Notes: generated by a model not told the origin, from the sequence alone. 64,000 nt of DNA from Sporomusa silvacetica DSM 10669 (GCF_002257705.1 NZ_LSLK01000075.1:1-64000), one strand, 5' to 3'. Counted from the first letter of the stretch, positions 16,451-27,000 are shown. Numbers and translations are program-made.

Positions 16451-17329
16451 TCATTTCTCTGTTTCAGGATTTCCTGGTTGTGCAGGAATATCTAGTGTGA
16501 ATTTTCCCAGCTTCCCGGAGCGAAAATCAGTAAGAATCATTCTTCTCGCCTTCTCATAGTCTACCGTACCGCCACTCCGTAAACAGCCTCGTTTGGCACC
16601 GATTAAAGCAAGTAGCTCATTTGTATCTTCAGTTAACTGCTCCGGGGTTAGTTTATAGCGTTCACATAAGCGATCACGGTAACGCGAATTAAGTATTTCG
16701 AGTAAATTCAGGATAACTTTCTCCATATCATAGATATCATCCTTAATTGCACCAGTTACAGCCAATTTAACGGCAACTTCCTGATCATCCATCCTAGGCC
16801 ATAATACGCCCGGAGTGTCCAGTAACTCAAGATTTTTACCAACTTTTAGCCATTGCTGTCCACGTGTCACACCGGGTTTATCCCCTGTTTTCGCTGTCGC
16901 TGTACCTAACAGGCGATTGATAAGTGAAGATTTGCCTACGTTGGGAATGCCTAAAATCATAGCTCGTACAGCGCGTCCTTTTATCCCTTTGGCTGCTAGT
17001 TTAGCAATTTTTTCACTGGCCTCTTGTTCAACCTTATTCACCAGTTCTTTGGTTCCTTTACCACTGGCAGAATCAAGAGTTACAGTAGTAAAACCCAGAT
17101 TGCGGAAATGGCTAACCCACTCGACTGTCCGTACTGGCTCCGCAAGGTCGACTTTATTTAGCGCCACTACTCTAGGTTTACCCTCCACAAGTTCAGCAAT
17201 AATAGGATTCGCACTACTTAAAGGGATTCGGGCATCTAATAGCTCTATTACAACATCAATCAGCTTCAGCTGCTCGCGAATCATACGTTGCGCTTTGGTC
17301 ATATGACCGGGAAACCAGTGAATGTGCAT
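16451..17329 (-). CDS. rbgA: Ribosome biogenesis GTPase RbgA (YlqF)
   Basis: The 292-residue protein opens IHWFPGHMTKA and shows the circularly permuted GTPase order: NKVD (G4, about residue 58) before GIPNVGKSS (G1, about 127) and DTPG (G3, about 172). The C-terminal RNA-binding domain follows. RbgA is needed for late 50S assembly. It lies downstream of lepB and rplS, the usual Firmicute order, behind AAGGAGTATGACACA. Confidence 0.96.
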   Translation of the reverse strand: MHIHWFPGHMTKAQRMIREQLKLIDVVIELLDARIPLSSANPIIAELVEGKPRVVALNKVDLAEPVRTVEWVSHFRNLGFTTVTLDSASGKGTKELVNKVEQEASEKIAKLAAKGIKGRAVRAMILGIPNVGKSSLINRLLGTATAKTGDKPGVTRGQQWLKVGKNLELLDTPGVLWPRMDDQEVAVKLAVTGAIKDDIYDMEKVILNLLEILNSRYRDRLCERYKLTPEQLTEDTNELLALIGAKRGCLRSGGTVDYEKARRMILTDFRSGKLGKFTLDIPAQPGNPETEK

Positions 17330-17378
17330 TGTGTCATACTCCTTACTTGAAAAAACAGATATTATCTATAGTGTATAG

Positions 17379-17906
17379 TTACGGCAATGTTTTTATGTGG
17401 TCAAGAGGCCAAAAAATAGTAACTGCTTTTCCCTTTATGAGCTCCAACGGTACAAAACCGACATCTTTAAAACGACTGTCTTCGGAATTGTTGCGGTTAT
17501 CGCCCATTACATAGATATGCCCTTCGGGAACGGTTGCCGCAGGATAAGAACCCTTAATTCGTTCTAATATGTAAGGCTCATTTAAAAGTTGCCCATTAAG
17601 AAATACTCTGCCGTCTTTTATCTCGACAGTATCCCCAGCTACTGCTATTACCCGCTTAATAAAATCGCGGCTGGGATCGCGGGGATAGCGAAATACCAGT
17701 ACTTCGCCTCTTTCCGGTGTCTTAAAACGGTAAATAAACTTATTGACAACAAGACGTTCGCCATCTACCAGCGTTGGTCGCATCGACGGTCCTTCGACCA
17801 TATATAGTTCTACAATAAAATACCGGATAAAAAACGCCAGCAATATGGCTATGAGAATAGATATTACCCAGTCTTTTATTTCCTCACCCAAATTCGTGTT
17901 ACTCAC
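17379..17906 (-). CDS. lepB: Signal peptidase I
   Basis: The 175-residue protein has one N-terminal membrane helix (about 14-33). The catalytic Ser lies in EGPSMRPTL (about residue 40) and the Lys in DFIKRVIAVAGD (about 82). GDNRNNSEDSRFKDVG is the conserved C-terminal box. It cleaves signal peptides on the outer face of the membrane. The start is GTG with AAGGAGG upstream. It is placed between rplS and rbgA as in many Firmicutes. Confidence 0.96.
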   Translation of the reverse strand: MSNTNLGEEIKDWVISILIAILLAFFIRYFIVELYMVEGPSMRPTLVDGERLVVNKFIYRFKTPERGEVLVFRYPRDPSRDFIKRVIAVAGDTVEIKDGRVFLNGQLLNEPYILERIKGSYPAATVPEGHIYVMGDNRNNSEDSRFKDVGFVPLELIKGKAVTIFWPLDHIKTLP

Positions 17907-17980
17907 AGCGTTCCTCCTTTGAAACAGGTATGGTCACTGTCACTCTGTGGAGATCTAAAACTTCTAATAGGAGAATTAAG

Positions 17981-18003
17981 AAAAGGGACTGAAATCAGTC
18001 CCT
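17981..18003 (-). terminator. Terminator after rplS
   Basis: AGGGACTGA / TCAGTCCCT forms a perfect stem followed by TTTTCTT on the minus strand, just past the rplS stop at 18016 and before lepB. Confidence 0.8.
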
Positions 18004-18015
18004 AGACACATTGAA

Positions 18016-18357
18016 TTAGCGTTTTTCTTTGATACGTGCTGCTTTACCAGTAAGATTACGCAGATAGTATAACTTTGCTCTGCGAACAATACCGCGACGC
18101 ATTACTTCAATTTTTTCAATACGGGGAGAATGTACTGGGAAAGTACGCTCTACACCAACATTATAGGAAACGCGTCGTACAATGAAGGTTTCTCGTACAC
18201 CGCAGCCCTGACGGTTAATGACCACGCCTTCAAAAACCTGAATACGTTCACGAGTACCCTCCACAACTTTTACATGTACGCGCACGGTGTCACCTGGTTT
18301 AAAGGACGGGATATCCTGACGCAATTGTTCTTGTTCCAAAATTTCAATAATATTCAT
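18016..18357 (-). CDS. rplS: 50S ribosomal protein L19
   Basis: This 113-residue protein is a full-length L19 (FKPGDTVRVHVKVVEGTRERIQVFEGVVI, SPRIEKIEVMRRG, RAKLYYLRNLTGKAARI). It sits at the 30S-50S interface. It has its own promoter at 18432-18460 and a terminator right after, so it can be expressed separately from the trmD cluster. The ribosome site is AAGGAGGAAAATCA. Confidence 0.98.
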   Translation of the reverse strand: MNIIEILEQEQLRQDIPSFKPGDTVRVHVKVVEGTRERIQVFEGVVINRQGCGVRETFIVRRVSYNVGVERTFPVHSPRIEKIEVMRRGIVRRAKLYYLRNLTGKAARIKEKR

Positions 18358-18431
18358 TTGATTTTCCTCCTTATATCAGACGTTCGTACTATATGCTATA
18401 TGCAGAGGACCGTCCGTATTTCACAAAACGT

Positions 18432-18460
18432 ATTATATCACATATTACCCAGCAACTCAA
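18432..18460 (-). promoter_or_regulatory. rplS: Promoter of rplS
   Basis: On the minus strand, TTGAGT (18460-18455), a 17-base spacer and TATAAT (18437-18432) match a vegetative promoter. The roughly 75-base leader to the start codon could hold the L19 autoregulatory leader known in Firmicutes, but the fold was not verified. Confidence 0.7.
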
Positions 18461-18476
18461 ACTAAAATACTGTGAT

Positions 18477-19055
18477 TTACGTATTTTTCCACCAGTATTC
18501 ACCTAACAGGCGGTCCAGAATGATCGCGACGGCCGCACGGACAGGCAAGTGGTTATAATTTCCTGGTCCATAAATAGGTTCTAATATATAATCAAATTGC
18601 TTCATTACTGAATTCTCTAGGCCCCAACCAGTACCGAACAAGAGTAAGCACGGTCTATCGGTATCACTAAGTTGTTGGCGGAGTTTAGCATATGAAACAG
18701 TATTGTCATATTTACGCGCATCGGTAGTAACAATTATGGGCGGCTTGCCTTCCTTTGCTGTAATATAATCAACTGCCGCAGCAATATCTGGAATAACTTC
18801 CACTATGCTTAGCGCTTCTTTACGGTCAGGATTATATTGTCCCCCATAACCCTCTTGCCAATAACTAATAATTTCTTCAGCTAATGCCTTTTGTGCTTCA
18901 AGGGGGTGAATAATAAAATACTTTAGCACGTTATAAGTTCGAGCCGTACGGGCAATATCATGGATATCAAAATTAGTAATAGCAGTCGTAACTATTTCAT
19001 TATTTTTATTATATATCGGATAATGCACTAAACCTAAATATACAGGCATTGCCAT
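18477..19055 (-). CDS. TrmD-associated RNA methyltransferase-like protein (SPOUT type)
   Basis: The 192-residue protein starts MAMPVYLGLVHYPIYNKNNE and carries ITNFDIHDIARTARTY and LLLFGTGWGLEN, the signature of the SAM-dependent RNA methyltransferase family often annotated next to trmD. LLFGTGWGL and the final PVRAAVAIILDRL suggest the trefoil-knot cofactor site. Its RNA target is not known. The start follows the trmD stop by 2 bases, with GGGAGG inside the end of trmD. Confidence 0.9.
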   Translation of the reverse strand: MAMPVYLGLVHYPIYNKNNEIVTTAITNFDIHDIARTARTYNVLKYFIIHPLEAQKALAEEIISYWQEGYGGQYNPDRKEALSIVEVIPDIAAAVDYITAKEGKPPIIVTTDARKYDNTVSYAKLRQQLSDTDRPCLLLFGTGWGLENSVMKQFDYILEPIYGPGNYNHLPVRAAVAIILDRLLGEYWWKNT

Positions 19056-19057
19056 AT

Positions 19058-19804
19058 TCAGCCTCCCGCCTGTTCAGACTTTATTTCCTGCAAAAGTTTA
19101 TCATCAAGAGGATTTAGCTCAACGTTATTCATTAAATCAGGTCGACGTTCAAGAGTTGCCCGCAGCGATTCTTTACGTCGCCATTTTTCAATTTTTGCAT
19201 GATCTCCGGAAAGCAGTATTTCCGGTACTTCCCAACCGTTAAATTCACGCGGTCGCGTATAGTGCGGATATTCCAGCAAGCCATTATAAAAAGAATCGTG
19301 CTGCGCACTATCGTCAGCGCCAAGAACCCCTGGAATCATACGAGCCACTGCATCAGTAATTACCATAGCAGGCAATTCGCCACCTGTTAGTACATAATCG
19401 CCAATGGAAATTGCTTCATCAACCACATGTTCACGAATCCTGGCATCAATACCTTCATAGTGACCGCAAAGAAATATCAGCTGTTCATACTCGGCAAGTT
19501 CCCGAGCTTTCGCTTGGTCAAATGACTGTCCGCCTGGGCACATAAGAATTATCCGCCTGCGTAAAGCGCTATTGGCATTTACTACACTTTCCACTGCACG
19601 GAATATTGGCTCAGGCTTCATAACCATGCCTGCCCCACCACCAAATGGAGAATCATCTACAATACGATGTTTATCATAAGTAAAATCCCGGGGATTCGTT
19701 ACATGAATAGCGATAAGCCCACTGTCCTGCGCCCGTTTTAGAATGCTATGACCTAGCGGACCTGAAAACATCTCGGGAAATAGTGAAATAATGTCAATAC
19801 GCAT
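19058..19804 (-). CDS. trmD: tRNA (guanine-N1)-methyltransferase
   Basis: This is a full-length TrmD of 248 residues: MRIDIISLFPEMF at the start, LCGHYEGIDARI (about 113-124) and ISIGDYVLTGGELPA (about 132-146) of the trefoil knot. It makes m1G37 in tRNAs reading CNN codons and is essential for frame maintenance. It lies between rimM and the RNA methyltransferase in one operon, 13 bases after rimM. Confidence 0.97.
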   Translation of the reverse strand: MRIDIISLFPEMFSGPLGHSILKRAQDSGLIAIHVTNPRDFTYDKHRIVDDSPFGGGAGMVMKPEPIFRAVESVVNANSALRRRIILMCPGGQSFDQAKARELAEYEQLIFLCGHYEGIDARIREHVVDEAISIGDYVLTGGELPAMVITDAVARMIPGVLGADDSAQHDSFYNGLLEYPHYTRPREFNGWEVPEILLSGDHAKIEKWRRKESLRATLERRPDLMNNVELNPLDDKLLQEIKSEQAGG

Positions 19805-19817
19805 AACTATCCTCTGT

Positions 19818-20321
19818 TTAGTCCATTTCTTCCTGCAGTTTTACTATCATCTGCTTACCTAAAATGTCAATTTTCTTAACAACGTCTTTAATGGCAGGGA
19901 TTAACAGTTCACCCTTGTCTTGTTGCTTAACGACATAAACATCATTGCTGCCTGGTTGCAGTACATCAGTTATCGTTCCCAGTAAATTGCCGTCTTCAGA
20001 AAATACATTGAGCCCAATAATATCAAAAATATAATATCGGCCTTCAGGCAGTTTAACTACATCTTCACGCCTGATTTTAATCAATTTGCCACGTAAGTGC
20101 TCAATATCATTGATAGAATCAAGCTTGGCAAATTTGAGTAAAATAAACTTTTTGTGTTGTCTGGCCGACTCTAATTTAAGCTCACCAACATCATCAACAA
20201 ACACATCATTAAGATCATAAAATCGGTCAGGAAAATCGGTCAGCGGTACTATACGAACGTCACCCCGCACACCGTGCGGGGCAACAATTTTACCGATGGT
20301 AATCAATTCGGTTTTAGGCAT
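19818..20321 (-). CDS. rimM: 16S rRNA processing protein RimM
   Basis: The 167-residue protein opens MPKTELITIGKIVAPHGVRGDVRIVPLTDF, the RimM N-terminal domain, and ends in a PRC-barrel (GRYYIFDIIGL... GELLIPAIKDVVKKID). It helps mature the 30S head. The ATG at 20321 follows the ylqD stop by one base and has no good ribosome site of its own, so translation is probably coupled; a longer frame to 20357 would overlap ylqD. Confidence 0.95.
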   Translation of the reverse strand: MPKTELITIGKIVAPHGVRGDVRIVPLTDFPDRFYDLNDVFVDDVGELKLESARQHKKFILLKFAKLDSINDIEHLRGKLIKIRREDVVKLPEGRYYIFDIIGLNVFSEDGNLLGTITDVLQPGSNDVYVVKQQDKGELLIPAIKDVVKKIDILGKQMIVKLQEEMD

Positions 20322-20322
20322 A

Positions 20323-20739
20323 TTAGCTACGAAAAGCAATGATTTTGCCATCTTCAAGCAAAATTTCAGTTGCCATCAGTTTATGAAGATCATCGCCAAC
20401 ATTTATAGTAACGACTCTATCCATAGTACCCTGAACAATTTCCGCACCGATTTCCAGTTGGGCTGTATCTTTCAACTTATCCAACATATGGTTTTTAAAT
20501 TCAAGGCGTTTTTGCCGCTCAGCATCAATCTGCTGGCGGAGACCAACAAGACCTTGAGCATCTTGCTTTGCCTGTTCGCTCATCATACGTTTAGCATGAA
20601 AATCAATTTGCTGGAGTTCTAGATCTGCCTTTTTAATGGCTTCTTGAATTTCAGCTGCCAATTGTGCTTTAAGATCTTCGGTTACTTTTGCTTTAATGGT
20701 CACCGGACACTTAATTGTCAAGTTCTCGATATTAGCCAT
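20323..20739 (-). CDS. ylqD: YlqD family protein
   Basis: This 138-residue protein has a long charged helix (about 25-95, rich in Gln, Lys and Glu, likely coiled coil) framed by short beta segments (TIKCPVTIKAKVTE; VTINVGDDLHKL). It matches the YlqD family between khpA and rimM in Firmicutes. The function is unknown. The ATG at 20739 has GAGGTGGAG upstream; the frame opening at 20760 starts too early. Confidence 0.85.
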   Translation of the reverse strand: MANIENLTIKCPVTIKAKVTEDLKAQLAAEIQEAIKKADLELQQIDFHAKRMMSEQAKQDAQGLVGLRQQIDAERQKRLEFKNHMLDKLKDTAQLEIGAEIVQGTMDRVVTINVGDDLHKLMATEILLEDGKIIAFRS

Positions 20740-20776
20740 TTGCTCCACCTCTTCGGTCATCAGATTAACAGTTTAC

Positions 20777-21004
20777 TTATAGTATTTCTACCATTACTCG
20801 TTTGTTTTCCCGGGTGGCGGCAGCTTTGACCACAGTGCGAATAGCTTTGGCGATACGTCCCTGCTTACCAATTATCTTTCCCATATCTTCAGGGGCCACA
20901 TGCAGTTCATAGACTGTACCCGCATTATCATTTGTCTCGCTAACATTGACTTGTTCCGGGTTTTTCACTAATGCTTTGGCGATAACTTCGACTAATTCTT
21001 TCAT
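20777..21004 (-). CDS. khpA: KH-domain RNA-binding protein KhpA (YlqC)
   Basis: The 75-residue protein is a single KH domain with the loop GKIIGKQGRIAKAIRTVV (about residues 42-59). KhpA pairs with KhpB/Jag to bind RNA and affects cell division and elongation in Firmicutes. It is placed between rpsP and ylqD, the standard order. Confidence 0.95.
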   Translation of the reverse strand: MKELVEVIAKALVKNPEQVNVSETNDNAGTVYELHVAPEDMGKIIGKQGRIAKAIRTVVKAAATRENKRVMVEIL

Positions 21005-21024
21005 GTAGTTATCACGCCTCGTTT

Positions 21025-21306
21025 CTATGCTTCTTTCTTAGAGCGCTTTACTTCATCCCATTTTTTCAGGATGCCAGTTTGGCTGAATAGATTTTTAACA
21101 GTATCAGTAGGTTGAGCACCTTTTTGGAGCCATGCGATGGCTTTTTCCTCGTCAATCTTGATAACTGCTGGTTCAGTAGTCGAGTCGTAATGACCCAGAT
21201 TTTCAATAAATCTTCCATCCCGCGGCGAACGAGAGTCAGATACTACTACACGATAGAAAGGACGTTTTTTTGCGCCCATACGCTTTAAGCGAATTTTAAC
21301 TGCCAT
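21025..21306 (-). CDS. rpsP: 30S ribosomal protein S16
   Basis: MAVKIRLKRMGAKKRPFYRVVVSDSRSPRDGRFIE is the S16 N-terminus; 93 residues is normal. The ribosome site AAAGGAGGTGACTTATA is strong, as expected for a ribosomal protein. It lies between ffh and khpA. Confidence 0.98.
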   Translation of the reverse strand: MAVKIRLKRMGAKKRPFYRVVVSDSRSPRDGRFIENLGHYDSTTEPAVIKIDEEKAIAWLQKGAQPTDTVKNLFSQTGILKKWDEVKRSKKEA

Positions 21307-21351
21307 TATAAGTCACCTCCTTTACAGAATATCTAACTATTTTAAGAAAAA

Positions 21352-22692
21352 TCATTGCATAAAGGGAAGTTTAAAACTTGGTTTTTTGCCACTTTTTTGC
21401 ATATCTTTCAGTCGTTTCATCATCTTTTTAGCCTCAACAAATTGCTTTAACAAGCGATTGACGTCCTGAACCCTTGTACCGCTGCCGATAGCTATGCGCT
21501 TGCGACGACTGCCATTAATAATAGCTGGGTCACGACGTTCCTTAGCTGTCATAGAGTGAATAATGGCGATGATATGCTTGACTTCTTTATTATCGATATC
21601 CAATCCCTGCAGCCCTTTGAGCTTACCCATGCCAGGCAACATACCCAGGATTTGATCAAGTGGCCCCAATTTGCGGACTTGTTCGATTTGCTCCAAGAAA
21701 TCATCTAATGTAAATTCTTCTTTACGAAGCTTCTTTTGCATTTCTTGTGCTTTTTCTAAGTTAATGGTTGATTCAGCCTTTTCAATAAGGCTGAGAACAT
21801 CGCCCATACCCAAAATTCGTGAAGCCATACGATCAGGATGAAATTGTTCCAACGCATCCAGCTTTTCACCCATACCAGCAAACTTGATTGGCTGACCGGT
21901 AACGGCCTTGATCGAGAGAGCAGCACCACCACGGGCATCACCATCAAGCTTAGTCAGGATAATACCATCAATGCCCAGGTCATTATTGAACGACTCAGCA
22001 ACATTAACAGCGTCTTGACCAGTCATAGCGTCAACTACCAGCAGGATTTCGTGGGGCTTAACTGTTTGCTTAATGGATTTGAGTTCATTCATAAGTTCTT
22101 CATTAATATGCAGACGGCCTGCCGTATCAATAATTACTATATCACGAGCCATCATTAATGCCTGATCGACAGCTTTCTTAGCAATGTTGACTGGATTGTC
22201 CTGCCCCATAGTAAATACGGGAATCTCAAGTTGTTCGCCTAATACTTCCAGTTGCTTTATGGCGGCCGGACGATAGACGTCAGCAGCTACCATAAGCGGC
22301 CGTTTACCTTGACGTTTTAGAAGATTTGCCAACTTTCCGGCGGTTGTCGTCTTACCTGCACCTTGCAAACCAACCAACATAATAATTGTCGGCGGCCGTG
22401 ATGCAATAGCAATACGACTTTGAGTCCCCCCCATTAGATTGGTTAACTCTTCATTTACAATTTTTACCACATGCTGAGCAGGTGTCAGGCTTTCTAGCAC
22501 TTCTTGGCCAATAGCCCGCTCTTTAATTTTAGCAACTAAATCTTTTACTACTTTAAAGTTTACGTCAGCCTCTAAGAGGGCCATCCGCACCTCTTTAAGT
22601 GCCTCTGCAACATCACTTTCTGATAATTTGCCTTTACCGCGCAGCTTCTTAAAAGTCTGCTGAAGTTTGTCAGCCAAACTTTCAAAGACCAT
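21352..22692 (-). CDS. ffh: Signal recognition particle protein Ffh
   Basis: The 446-residue protein has the N domain, the G domain with GLQGAGKTTTAGKLA (about 107-121), DTAGRLHINEELMNEL (about 190) and TKLDGDARGG (about 247), and the Met-rich M domain (GSGTRVQDVNRLLKQF, then MKRLKDMQKSGKKP and FMQ). It binds 4.5S RNA and signal sequences and docks with FtsY. It follows ylxM by 7 bases. Confidence 0.98.
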   Translation of the reverse strand: MVFESLADKLQQTFKKLRGKGKLSESDVAEALKEVRMALLEADVNFKVVKDLVAKIKERAIGQEVLESLTPAQHVVKIVNEELTNLMGGTQSRIAIASRPPTIIMLVGLQGAGKTTTAGKLANLLKRQGKRPLMVAADVYRPAAIKQLEVLGEQLEIPVFTMGQDNPVNIAKKAVDQALMMARDIVIIDTAGRLHINEELMNELKSIKQTVKPHEILLVVDAMTGQDAVNVAESFNNDLGIDGIILTKLDGDARGGAALSIKAVTGQPIKFAGMGEKLDALEQFHPDRMASRILGMGDVLSLIEKAESTINLEKAQEMQKKLRKEEFTLDDFLEQIEQVRKLGPLDQILGMLPGMGKLKGLQGLDIDNKEVKHIIAIIHSMTAKERRDPAIINGSRRKRIAIGSGTRVQDVNRLLKQFVEAKKMMKRLKDMQKSGKKPSFKLPFMQ

Positions 22693-22699
22693 GTATATG

Positions 22700-23068
22700 T
22701 CACACCTCCCGGGTGTCTTCTAACAAAGAATTTAACGTAATTATTGCTTGATTTAATTCAGGCAATGTCTTTACAGAATATGGTAGTTGTTGTAAACTAC
22801 CAACAACCTCAACTAGTAGTTTTCGTTCTTGACTGTAACGAGCAGCCAAGCCTAGCTTTTGTTCATATTCTTCCAAGGTTTGTTCCGCTCGCCTTAAGAT
22901 ATCATGTACTGCTTGCCTTGATACACTGAATTCTGCAGCGATTTCTGCCAGCGATAAGTCCTGTAGATAATGCATATTAAGACAGTCACGCTGTTTTTCC
23001 GTTAAAAGTGCATTGTAAAAATCGTACAACTGTCCCACTCGTAAAACTTTATTTAACATACGGTCCAT
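22700..23068 (-). CDS. ylxM: YlxM, SRP-associated helix-turn-helix protein
   Basis: This 122-residue sigma-70 region-4-like protein shows LTEKQRDCLNMHYLQDLSLAEIAAEFSVSRQAVHDILRR near the N-terminus. YlxM lies upstream of ffh in Firmicutes and modulates SRP function in streptococci; the DNA-binding motif has an uncertain target. It is co-transcribed with ffh. Confidence 0.94.
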   Translation of the reverse strand: MDRMLNKVLRVGQLYDFYNALLTEKQRDCLNMHYLQDLSLAEIAAEFSVSRQAVHDILRRAEQTLEEYEQKLGLAARYSQERKLLVEVVGSLQQLPYSVKTLPELNQAIITLNSLLEDTREV

Positions 23069-23148
23069 ACATTCACCTGCTTACCTGGCAAGTAAAAATC
23101 CTTTACACCGCAGATTATATCAAAAATAAAAAGCTGTGTCAAGCAAGA

Positions 23149-24066
23149 TTACTTGTCAGAAAATAACGCAGCGGCAAATTCAGCAGCAACAAATGGCCGG
23201 AGGTCATTGACCCCTTCACCCACTCCTATCCATTTGACTGGCAAACTAAGTTCATTATTAATGGCAATTACTACTCCACCCTTAGCGGTACCATCTAGTT
23301 TAGTTAGTACTACACCTGTAAGGGCAACCGCGTCACCGAAGAGTTTTGCCTGGCTAATTGCATTCTGACCGGTAGTAGCATCTAGCACGAGTAGGGTTTC
23401 GTGTGGTGCCGCTGGTATCTCTTTTGCTATTACTCTATTGATTTTCTTCAGTTCTTCCATTAAATTTGCTTTGGTATGCAAACGTCCGGCAGTATCAATC
23501 ATTACAATATCAACTTTCCGAGCTTTGGCAGCCTGAACAGCATCAAAAGCCACTGCTGCCGGATCTGATCCTTCGGCATGTTTAATAATTTCAGTACTGG
23601 CCCGCTGTCCCCAGATTTCGAGTTGATCAATTGCTGCCGCCCTAAAGGTGTCTGCGGCAGCAATAAGTACCTTTTTCCCGGATTCATGATAATAGTTGGC
23701 TAATTTACCGATAGTTGTTGTTTTCCCAACTCCATTTACACCAACAATCAGCATAACAGTCGGTGGATCATATTCTATTGGTTCAGCATGATGTTTGCAA
23801 AGCAACATAGCATTAATTTTATCTTGTAAAAATGGTTTTAAATCATCAGGAGAATTAATCTGTTTATTTCTAATTCCATTACGAATTTCTATCATTAATT
23901 TGGTGGTGGTTAGCACACCAACATCTGCAGAAAGTAACACTGCTTCCAAATCATCCAGTAATTCGTCTTCAATGGTAGCATAACCAATAACCAATTGTTC
24001 TATTTTCTCCGTAAAACTTTTTCTCGTCTTTTCTAACCCAGCTTTCAGTTTGTCAAAAAAACCCAT
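23149..24066 (-). CDS. ftsY: SRP receptor FtsY
   Basis: The 305-residue NG-domain GTPase has GVNGVGKTTTIGKLA (about 109-123), DTAGRLHTKANLMEEL (about 192) and TKLDGTAKGG (about 251). The acidic A domain of some FtsY proteins is absent, as is common in Firmicutes. It targets SRP-ribosome complexes to the membrane. It starts 29 bases after smc. Confidence 0.97.
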   Translation of the reverse strand: MGFFDKLKAGLEKTRKSFTEKIEQLVIGYATIEDELLDDLEAVLLSADVGVLTTTKLMIEIRNGIRNKQINSPDDLKPFLQDKINAMLLCKHHAEPIEYDPPTVMLIVGVNGVGKTTTIGKLANYYHESGKKVLIAAADTFRAAAIDQLEIWGQRASTEIIKHAEGSDPAAVAFDAVQAAKARKVDIVMIDTAGRLHTKANLMEELKKINRVIAKEIPAAPHETLLVLDATTGQNAISQAKLFGDAVALTGVVLTKLDGTAKGGVVIAINNELSLPVKWIGVGEGVNDLRPFVAAEFAAALFSDK

Positions 24067-24095
24067 TTTTATTTCCCCCAGACTAATAGTATATT

Positions 24096-27000
24096 TTATC
24101 CTGCTTTGTCAATAAATTTCACTGAAACTAATCGGGATATTCCAGATTCCTCCATGGTTACACCATGTAATACACTCGCCGCTTCCATAGTGCCCTTTCG
24201 ATGGGTAACAACAATAAATTGCGTACTTTTGGCATAGTCTTGCAAAAATTCGCTGAACCGCTCTACATTGGCCTCATCGAGTGCTGCGTCAATTTCATCA
24301 ACTACACAAAATGGGGCTGGGCGATACGTTAAAATAGCAAATAGAAGCGCTATTACCGTAAGCGAGCGCTCGCCACCTGACAAAAGTGCCAGGTTTTGCA
24401 ACTTCTTTCCTGGCGGCTGCACAATAATATCAATTCCTGTACTGAGAATATTACCTGGCTCAATAAGCACAAGTTCTGCTCGTCCTCCACCAAACAACCG
24501 GACAAATACATCACCGAAAGATTGGCTAATGGCCTTAAATGCCTTATTAAACTGCCTTGACATAGTTGTATCAATATCGCTAATTATCGATGTCAAATAC
24601 TCTTTGGCTCGCAGTAAATCGCCGGTCTGCTCTTGTAAAAACGAATACCTTTCTTGAACCTTATTATATTCATTAATAGCTGCCGGATTAACAAAACCAA
24701 GGGCCGCAATTTGACTTTCCAAATAAGTTATTGCCTTGAGCAGTTCGTCGATACTGTCTGTTTTCTTTAAAGCACGAGCCTCCTCAATAGTCAATGCAAG
24801 CTGTCCATCAAGTTGCTCACGGCAATTATCTGTTTCATAACCATATTTGGCGATAAGTAGCTCTATTTCATGAAGCCGTGCTTGCAGCTCATTACTCTGA
24901 CGGCGTAAATCTTTAGTTTCTTTATCTAATTTTTGCATACCTGACAATAGCTCCAGTTTGGCAGCATACTGTGCCTGGCGTGTATCAGTTAATTGACATT
25001 TATCACGCTGCAGCTTTTCCTTGCATTCTGCCAATGAGGCAAGCTCGATTTGCGCTTGTCCAGCCTCAGCTTGAATTTGTTTTTTTTCATTTTGGAGACG
25101 AGACAATTGCGTAGTCATCAATATTAGCGTATCTTTAACCTGCTGACAGGCTGAATCAGTAACTGCGATCTCTTGGGTAGCTGCACTCAGTTTAATCTTT
25201 GCATCAGTTAATTCTGTATTCAATACCTGCTGTTCATTTTTCATCGACTTAACTTGGTTTTGCCAATCAACAACCTGAGACTTATGACTAATTTCCTGGT
25301 TTTCCAAATGAACAAGCGCTGACTTACTTTGCGCAATTTTATCCTGAAATTCAGCAGCCTGCTGCTGACACTCGGCTATCTCGCTGCTTATTGTTTTAAG
25401 TGCCAACTCACATCTTTTTGCATCAACTTGATTTCTATCAATATGAATTGCTAGTTCGGCTTGACGAAGTTCTATTTCTTTTAGTCTAGCTTCAATGCAA
25501 GCAAGCTTGGAATTAACTTCAGCTATCGCAGTGCTACTAACATTTTTTTCCTGTTCAAAATTTATCCGTTTTTCTCTTAACCTTTCTAAGCTACATTTAA
25601 GTGTATCTATTTCATTGGTTCTAGCAATAAAACTGGCTTCTTTTCTTCCCCTGCTTCCACCCGTCAATGACCCGCCGGGATTCACCAACTCACCATCCAA
25701 AGTTACAATTCTCACTGAAAAGCCACTATTACGAGCAATTTCTAGAGCCGCATTAATGGTTTGGGCAATAATTACCCGTCCCAGCAAATAGTTAACTACA
25801 GGCTTATACCGCTCATCAGTACTAACTACCTCTGCAGCAAAACCTAACGCGCCTGGTTGACTAGCCGCCAACAATTCCGCATCTCTGGGTTTAGTGATTC
25901 TAATTGTATTTAAAGGTAAAAACGTTGCCCTACCCAAATTTTGTGTTTTTAAAAGGGTAATCGCCTGTTTTGCTGTTTGGTCAGTATCGGTAACAATATG
26001 CTGTTGAGCACCGCCTAGTGCTACTTCAATCGCATTGACATATTTATCAGGAACAGAGAATAACTGCGCAATCGCACCACAAATACCACTTTTCCAAGAA
26101 TACTGGCTCTTTAGTATGCCCTTAATGGCCCGCCCAAACCCCTCTAGCTCATGCTGCATACTTGTCAAAATAGTTAACCTGGATGACTGCTCCTGTATAA
26201 TATCGGCAATTTGCCGCTCCTTCTCGGTTATAGTGGCAAGCTGGTTTTCCAACTGAGTTGCATCCTTACGTAGCAGCGCAGTCTGTTCTTGCAGTTCCTT
26301 TTGCTTTGTAGCCAAAGATTCAGTCTCATTTTGCAGTTGACTTTCCTTAGTGCTAAATTCAGTCTGTTGCTTTAAATAATCGGTATATTCTTTAGCAAGA
26401 ATATCCTGTTTTCCCATCAACGCGACTGCATCACGTTCAAACATGCGTAACGAATTGCGCGCATTAACTACCTGCTGTAAATGATCGAAGGTCTGCTCCT
26501 GTCCATCCTCTAATTGACTTTCCATTTGCTTAATACTGGTAAGCAGCTCATCATTACGAATATTCTTCTCAGCTACCCATCCCTGAATAATAAGAACTTG
26601 TTGCTGTTTGACCTCTAGTACGCTTTGCAAATCAACAAGCTTCGAACCTGCTGTCACATGTTCGTTTGTTATTCGGTCAACTTCACCACTAATTCTTGCT
26701 TCAGCCTTATGAGCCTGCTCAATTCGTTCTGTTAGTATTCCGCTTCGACTGTCTATACGCTCACTTTCGGTGGTCATTGCCGTTATTGCTTTGTCACTAA
26801 AGATAATCCTCTCTTCAGCTTGAGCAATTTGCAATGTCAACGACTCTTTTCCATTATCGGCTGAGGTTAGCCGGGTCGTAATGGCAATACTCTGATCAGT
26901 CAAATGGGTCTGCTCAAGATTAGCACTTTCAACCAACTTGTCGGCTTTTTCTAAGCGTTCCAAAAGCACGGTCGCCTGACAGGCTATTAGTTCAGCACTT